Below are positions 58,670 to 64,000 of a stretch of 64,000 nt of DNA, one piece after another; the first letter of the stretch is position 1, and every line of letters begins with the position of its first letter. Source of the stretch: Eleginops maclovinus (Eukaryota > Chordata > Actinopteri > Perciformes > Eleginopidae). The notes under the pieces were generated by a model that searched no databases, had not been told where the DNA came from, and saw nothing but the letters and a program-made list of their open reading frames with translations. The position numbers and the translations under genes were made by a program. The stretch spans positions 250,501 through 314,500 of the forward strand of contig NC_086353.1 in assembly GCF_036324505.1 (NCBI RefSeq), in the 5' to 3' direction.

Positions 58670-59690
58670 ACCACTGTGTTAATGAATGACCTGTTGGAGG
58701 TTGTTCCAGTGCAGATGTGACTATTTTAAATGTAAGTTTATCATTAAGTTAAAATAAGATGTGGTTTCCATCCAACCAGAAGTGCAAAACAGTAGTAAAG
58801 TGCATATTGATCCTAGTATTAATATATAGATCTGACATTATCTACGATAGGCCGTATAAACATTACAAACAGCAGTTTAGAAAACCAATAGCTTTGGTAT
58901 AAATAGGACACAATACAGAATAATTGTACGTATGTTATGGACCGTTTTTGTCAGTGTGCTATAGGAGATATAGATGATATAGAGGTTCGGACGTTTTATA
59001 AATACAGATATGTTGGTTGACGTAATGTATAATCCTGTACTGTAGAAATCAGGACTTCCAACCAGCGGCGGCGTCGGTCATACATCCGTGGTTTTGAGGA
59101 ATTGTCTAATATCGGCGTTCTTGTCATTGCATTGGGTTGGTTTTACTGATGTGCACATTATTATATCCGTACTGTAAGAAACTGTTGGCAGTGGGTGAAT
59201 CCAGCATGAGGATGTGTCCTTGTCCTAATGAGCATCACATTACCATCTTCACTTAACGTTAATGACTATGTGGTTAGGTTAAGGGTTTACCACTTTGTGA
59301 TTGTTAATGAATGACACGCTGAGAAAAGTTTGGTCAAGTGCAGATTTGGGGATTTCAAATGTCAGTTTACCATTAATGTATACTTCCTTTGACTGATTGT
59401 AGAAAGCAGGACTTTCAAGAAGAGTTGGCCTTCTTCTTAAATCCATACTTTCAAAGAATTGTCAAATATCGGCGATCTTGTCACAGTCCAGGGTTGGTTG
59501 AGTATATCCATATGAAAATGTTCACATTGGGTAAAGCCAGCATTAGGATTTGTCCTTATCATAACAATCCTTTCACTTAAAGTAAAAGGATTGTTCTTGA
59601 GGTTAGGATAAGGGTTTACCAGTCTGTGATTGTTAATGAATGACCCGTTGTTAAAAAGCTTGTAACGGTTCAGAATCATCATCATCCGTC
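58670..59690 (+). repeat. Degenerate tandem duplication, about 330-360 bp unit
   Basis: GTTAATGAATGAC at 58679, 59303 and 59632 is each time followed by a CCTGTTG- or CGCTGAG-like word, and in the first two by AGTGCAGAT.TG, then TTT.AAATGT(A/C)AGTTTA. GTAGAAATCAGGACTTCCAA (59042) with GGAATTGTCTAATATCGGCG matches GTAGAAAGCAGGACTTTCAA (59399) with AGAATTGTCAAATATCGGCG. The first unit is incomplete. Noncoding; class unknown. Confidence 0.75.
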
Positions 59691-60001
59691 ACAAGGAAGA
59701 AAGCTCTTTCATACTTAAAAGGTTCAGTTTGATCATTGTTTGAACAATTGCTTCCATGTTTTTGGATTGTTGAAGCTAAAAAACATTCCTAAGTTCTCCA
59801 GATTGGACCAAGAGCTCATGTTTCACGACACCTGCAAGAGTCTTCTGATCTTTCCCCGCTGTCGGGTGCACTTTATCTTTATTTCCGCACTTTAAAACAT
59901 TGGCATAGATCTGTTTACATGAACTAACAAGGCTGTGTTTATTGTTTGGCTTGGTTAAGGCACCAAAACATCTCATTAAGTTTAACGGAAAGCTCATTTT
60001 A
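59691..60001. other. Noncoding, no clear feature
   Basis: Nothing recognised. Confidence 0.4.
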
Positions 60002-60100
60002 GGCTGAGAGGGCTGATTACTGCATCTCTAAAGGCTGTTTCTGACTGCAACAATATTTAAACCATAACGTGCGAGGGCAGCTCAGATGCAACACATTGTA
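60002..60100 (+). repeat. Direct repeat, left copy
   Basis: GGCTGAGAGGGCTGATTACT, GCATCTCTAAAGGCTGTTTC, TGACTGC and GCAACACATTGT pair with 60905-61005, about 900 bases away. The two copies are clearly diverged. Confidence 0.7.
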
Positions 60101-60904
60101 TTTGTATACGTTTTGTTAAGGTACGGCACAAAAACAACTTGGACAGCTTGTAGTTTGGCTGAAAATAATGAGGAATGAAGGTTGGTTGTTTGGTCTAAAA
60201 GTGTGCACCACAAACTTTCCCAACATGCATTTGTTCCTAAACTCTCAAGCAGAACCAACGGGTGTTTCTGTTAGTGAACACAGCAGAACTAATATGAATG
60301 GATTTGATCCTGTAGAGTTTAATCCTCCATGTCTTGCAATCTGTCCCTATCTTGTTGTGTTCCTTTTTATAGCTGCTGCAACGCTTTCTTTTTCAGAGCA
60401 GAAAAATAGCAGAAGAAGGCATGGGTCTGGTCATTAGAGACCGGAAGGAAAAGCAAGAAGAGGAGATGGAGGGCCTGAGATGACAGGACGCTGGTACCCC
60501 CGAGAGTTGATAGACAAGAGAGGGGGGGGGGGGGGGCTAAACAGAGGAAGATGATGAAGGGGAGCCCAGCCTTTGGGGAGTAGTGCAATCTGAAAGCAAG
60601 AGACCAGCCCCGGGATAGGCCAGCTGATGAAATCTGACAAAAAGAAGTTGGAGAAGCCGAGAATAAGGAGATAAATGGAGGAAGACCATTAGGACTTACA
60701 GACGGATCTTAGGAGATGTTTGTGTTCGGCTGTTTTTCATTTTCCTCTTTCTGATCTAGATTTGTAGGGGTCTCTGAGGAAATAGTTGTGAATTTGCTCA
60801 TCATTCTTGCCTTTTCCCCTCTCCACTCTGTCTTACAATTTATTTCCTTTTACAAACAGCAGAAAATGGCAGTGGTTTTGGTCCTTTTTTAATACCCTGT
60901 GGAA
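60101..60904. other. Noncoding, with a 15-base G run
   Basis: G run of 15 at 60522-60536. A/G-rich around it. Nothing else recognised. Confidence 0.45.
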
Positions 60905-61005
60905 AGGCTGAGAGGGATGATTACTGCTTCTCTAAAGATTGTTTCAGACTGCTGAACGGTTTCAACCACATTTTGTGAGAGGTGCAGAGATTTAACAAAT
61001 TGTGC
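60905..61005 (+). repeat. Direct repeat, right copy
   Basis: GGCTGAGAGGGATGATTACT, GCTTCTCTAAAGATTGTTTC, AGACTGC and TTAACAAATTGT match the left copy at 60002. Confidence 0.7.
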
Positions 61006-61439
61006 TAAATGGCAGTGGGAAGGTGTGTCGATGGGGCAAAGCAGACGTATTTCTGAATCACCCAGCAGCTGGAAATCCTGCATGAACTCTCACAAAGACG
61101 GAATCAAAAGAAGGAAGCTAAAGTGATGAATGATGGAGACTGAATCACCTGCAAGAATCAATGAAGAAAGACTTTTCCTCCTGACATTCAGCCAGCAAAA
61201 CACTGAGCGAGCAACGTTTTCCTCAGCTCAGATTCAGTTTACTGGACGAGATCTTCAAGGAAGTCAGAATATCAGTGTGGATTTTGACCAATAACAAGGG
61301 GTGAACGTTCACTGAGTTAGCAAATCAGCGATGGAGAGACAAGCGGCACGCCACTTAGCTTGTTCGCTAACGCACAAAGGAAGGTAAGGACATACCTTTA
61401 ACTTCAGTGCCATAGTCCTTCTTTGTGACCGATGTTGTT
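61006..61439. other. Noncoding, no clear feature
   Basis: Nothing recognised. Confidence 0.4.
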
Positions 61440-61580
61440 CATGTATCTCTGCCAGTCATGCATTGTTACATTGCTTTTCCAGACAAGTATCTTGGCCAAG
61501 GACATATCAACATGATGATTGCCGGGGCTCGGGGTCAGACCACTGTCCTTCAGCTTGGTGGAAACCATCTACCTCCAAAA
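61440..61580 (-). mobile_element. tRNA-derived SINE, family B, old fragment
   Basis: On the minus strand: GGAGGTAGATGGTTTCCACC, AAGCTGAAGGACAGTGGTCT, GACCCCGAGCCCCGGCAATC, ATCATGTTGATATGTCCTTG and GCCAAGATACTTG. This parallels the head and early body of the copy at 21740-21996 (GTGTCCTTGGGCA after CAACATGTTGA). Strongly diverged; the 3' part is absent. Confidence 0.5.
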
Positions 61581-63357
61581 CGTCTTAACGTGGATTCTCT
61601 AAACAACAATGTGGACATGATTTGACTGGTCTGCTGATTTCCTAACAGCTCTTGAATGAAGCCGCTGAGGCCCATCAGCTAGTCTAAATGCAGCTTCAAT
61701 TACCAGCATGAACTAATCCTGTGCTCTGATATACTGCACTACTGCAATTACTTGAGGAGCCGATTACAGAACATTTCCTCTTACACATTAGTTTTGAGAT
61801 ATGAGATCCTAGGTTTTTGATAATCTCCTCTGGCAGTATCAAGGACGGTAATAATGCTTGGGCATGTTTTTCAAAGTGTACATTTTTCACTCTTGCTCTT
61901 GAGTAGATGTTGCCCATACGTGCTGCCGTTGCAATAAAAGCAATGCTTAATCGTGCAATATTCCGCTGTCCTTTAATACAAACTTCAACAAGGCTGTTTG
62001 AAATGTGACATTTCCCAAATCAATCTGCAGTTTAAACAAACTTTACAAAAGTCAAGTCATGTGACCTAGCCTTTTGGAACATGGATGTTTCTCTCAATTG
62101 TTGCGTCACAATCCAATATGTACAATATTGGAGTCTGTATTCAAATGTCAGTCGTGACACTGTGGGTTGCTTATTGATTTTTAATGCACAGTTTCTCGTG
62201 GCATCAATCGGGTTATGGGTGTGGGTTTTATTTACAGTTTATTTCTGCAGTTTTTTTGTGAGATATAGAAGATTGTTAAAAAAAAAAAAACACATAACTT
62301 TAAAAATCTAAGTTTCTTCAGCTCTCCTTCGGTCATGAAGTATGGAGGCCAGAAACACAGTGAGCTGCTACAGGAAATAAACACACACACACACCAGTGT
62401 TTCTTTCGCTGTAGCTGATAGGTTGCGCCCTGTGAGTCCAGAGGCCCAGAGGTCGTGTTAGATGTGGATGGCTGATCCTCCACACCAATTTACTGGACAT
62501 CGCTCTTTTCCTATCACTCACTCTCCTTCTCCTGCCTCTTTATCTGTAAACCTGTATCCTTCTCTTCCTCGTTTCACAACTTTTCACCGTGCCCATTTCC
62601 AGCCTCTAATTATTTCCGAAGCAGCAGACAGCAACGAGCAGGAGTTGGACAATCTCTGCACGATCAATCGGGCGAAAACGTTATGCGAACCTGCAAAATT
62701 CCTTTTAAATCATCTGCTTTCAAAACATTTTCACCGTCTGCCTTGATAATACTTTTCCTATTGCATTAAGAGAACGTCATGTTTTACTCATGGAGAAACG
62801 AACTGAAGGCCTCAACGTCTGAAAGGCTTTTGTCCACTTAGCAAATGTGATTACAGATAATTACGTTTACCAGCGAACTCCGTCTCCGAGTTCATGACCT
62901 GAAGATAAGTGATGATTTTAAAGGTAGAGTAATTTCATAAAACGTACAGTGAGTCAAGCATGTGTTTGCATTCATCTTGAGTTCATGATATATATTCATT
63001 CATGGGTTAAGTGATGGTGAGTCGTGCATTAGTCATGTACTAATCAAGCAGGAGCTGTGTGCATTCATTACAGAACATATAATCAGTCCTTTTGAAACTG
63101 AATCAGCTTATAACACGGCTTGCTTCAATACTTGATTCTGATTGGTTAATTTTTGACCTTTCAGAGGTTTTTATTCTCGCTAACAGACGTTGCTATAGGA
63201 GGATCGTGGGACTATATGCAATCAATTAGAGAGAAGTCGTGTCCATTAAACGCCAGCAGTGGACAACAAACTCCATTACAAAACATTGTGGAATACTTTT
63301 TGAATATTCCTTTGTATATTTGTGGAGAGCTAAACTGTCCCCAGTAAAAAAAAAAAA
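61581..63357. other. Noncoding, no clear feature
   Basis: A runs of 13 near 62278-62291 and 12 at 63346-63357, and short ACAC at 62381-62392. Open frames are below 95 codons and without domains. Confidence 0.4.
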
Positions 63358-64000
63358 GACAGACCAGAAGTAAACACTGAAGGGAACAGCTGAAGAAGAC
63401 AGACAGGAAGTAAACACTGAAGGGAACAGCTGAAGAAGACAGACAGGAAGTAAACATTGAAAGGAACAGCTGAAGAAGACAGACAGGAAGTAAACACAGA
63501 AAGGAACAGCTGAAGACAGACAGACATGAAGTAAACACTGAAGGGAACAGCTGAAGAAGACAGACAGGGAGTAAACACTGAAGGGAACAGCTGAAGAAGA
63601 CAGACAAAGTAAACACTGAAGGGAACAGATGAAGAAGACAGACAGGAAGTAAACACTGAAGGGAACAGCAGACGAAGACAGACAGGTAGTAAACACTGAA
63701 GGGAACAGCAGAAGAAGACAGACAAAGTAAACACTGAAGGGAACAGCAGAAGAAGACAGACAAAGTAAACACTGAAGGGAACAGATGAAGAAGACAGACA
63801 GGAAGTAAACACTGAAGGGAACAGCAGACAAAGACAGACAGGTAGTAAACACTGAAGGGAACAGCAGAAGAAGACAGACAGGTAGTAAACACTGAAGGGA
63901 ACAGCTGAAGAAGACAGACAGGAAGTAAACACTGAAGGGAACAGCTGAAGAAGACAGACAGGAAGTAAACACTAACAGGAACAGTAGAAGAAGACAGACA
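63358..64000 (+). repeat. 40-bp minisatellite, about 16 units, runs off the window
   Basis: Unit AGACAGACAGGAAGTAAACA then CTGAAGGGAACAGCTGAAGA repeats at 40 bases (TAAACACTGA at 63371 and 63411). A 36-base variant lacks part of CAGGAAG (GACAAAGTAAAC). Blocks recur: the order 36, 40, 40, 40 starting at 63603 recurs at 63759 (156-base step). Because 40 is not a multiple of 3, all three minus-strand frames remain open (up to 248 codons) and read Ser/Val/Phe/Cys-rich repeats. They are not genes. The array is truncated by the window end. Confidence 0.95.

Noticed and set aside
63212..63972. 226- and 248-codon minus-strand frames
   Set aside because: Three overlapping frames are open through the same 40-bp minisatellite; this is composition, not coding.

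Overview
The window looks like teleost fish nuclear DNA. The evidence is the set of dispersed repeats: tRNA-derived SINEs with the fish-type 'CCTTGCTCAAGGGCAC' and 'CTATATAAATACAGTCCAT' bodies, a fish MITE with a 'GCTGCAGCACA' core, LINE 3' ends with an AATAAAGT tail, CA/TG and GGAA microsatellites, and no operon-like coding density. A percomorph is a reasonable guess from the repeat styles, but I cannot name the species. I find no convincing protein-coding exon, tRNA gene, rRNA gene or CRISPR array. The window is intergenic or deep intronic DNA, and nearly all open frames are chance or tandem-repeat frames.

Layout. 0-5 kb: the first of four arrays of a 72-bp minisatellite (1.0-1.58 kb), then a nested patch (2.6-4.5 kb) in which two solo LTRs of one family, in opposite orientation and each with its own 4-bp target duplication, plus a SINE, sit in an older tandem repeat. 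5-17 kb: a MITE, relics of a Gypsy-like and a LINE ORF, a purine-rich tract with a GGAA microsatellite, and a long-period (about 315 bp) tandem repeat. 17-31 kb: SINE and MITE copies, a 57-bp minisatellite of about 23 units (18.78-20.08 kb), a 729-bp non-autonomous hAT element with a perfect 8-bp target duplication (24.18-24.91 kb), and the second 72-bp array. 31-48 kb: the third array, AT-rich apparently unique DNA, a nearly identical 170-bp inverted duplication (37.7 and 43.4 kb), LINE and other repeat fragments, and the fourth array in reverse orientation. 48-64 kb: microsatellites including an uninterrupted (TG)87, SINE and LINE fragments, an AAT-rich tract, a degenerate duplication at 58.7-59.7 kb, and a 40-bp minisatellite that runs off the window end.

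The most interesting structure is the 72-bp repeat. It occurs at four separate loci (41 core motifs in total) and the single-copy arms around the arrays also match between loci. This suggests one mobile element that carries an expandable minisatellite, not four independent tandem expansions. Each unit carries GTCATGTGACC next to TGACG, resembling E-box/M-box and CRE-half-site motifs; any regulatory effect is inference.

No multi-gene system is present. Coordinates of repeat edges are by eye and may be off by several to tens of bases, except for the LTR and hAT ends, which are fixed by target-site duplications.
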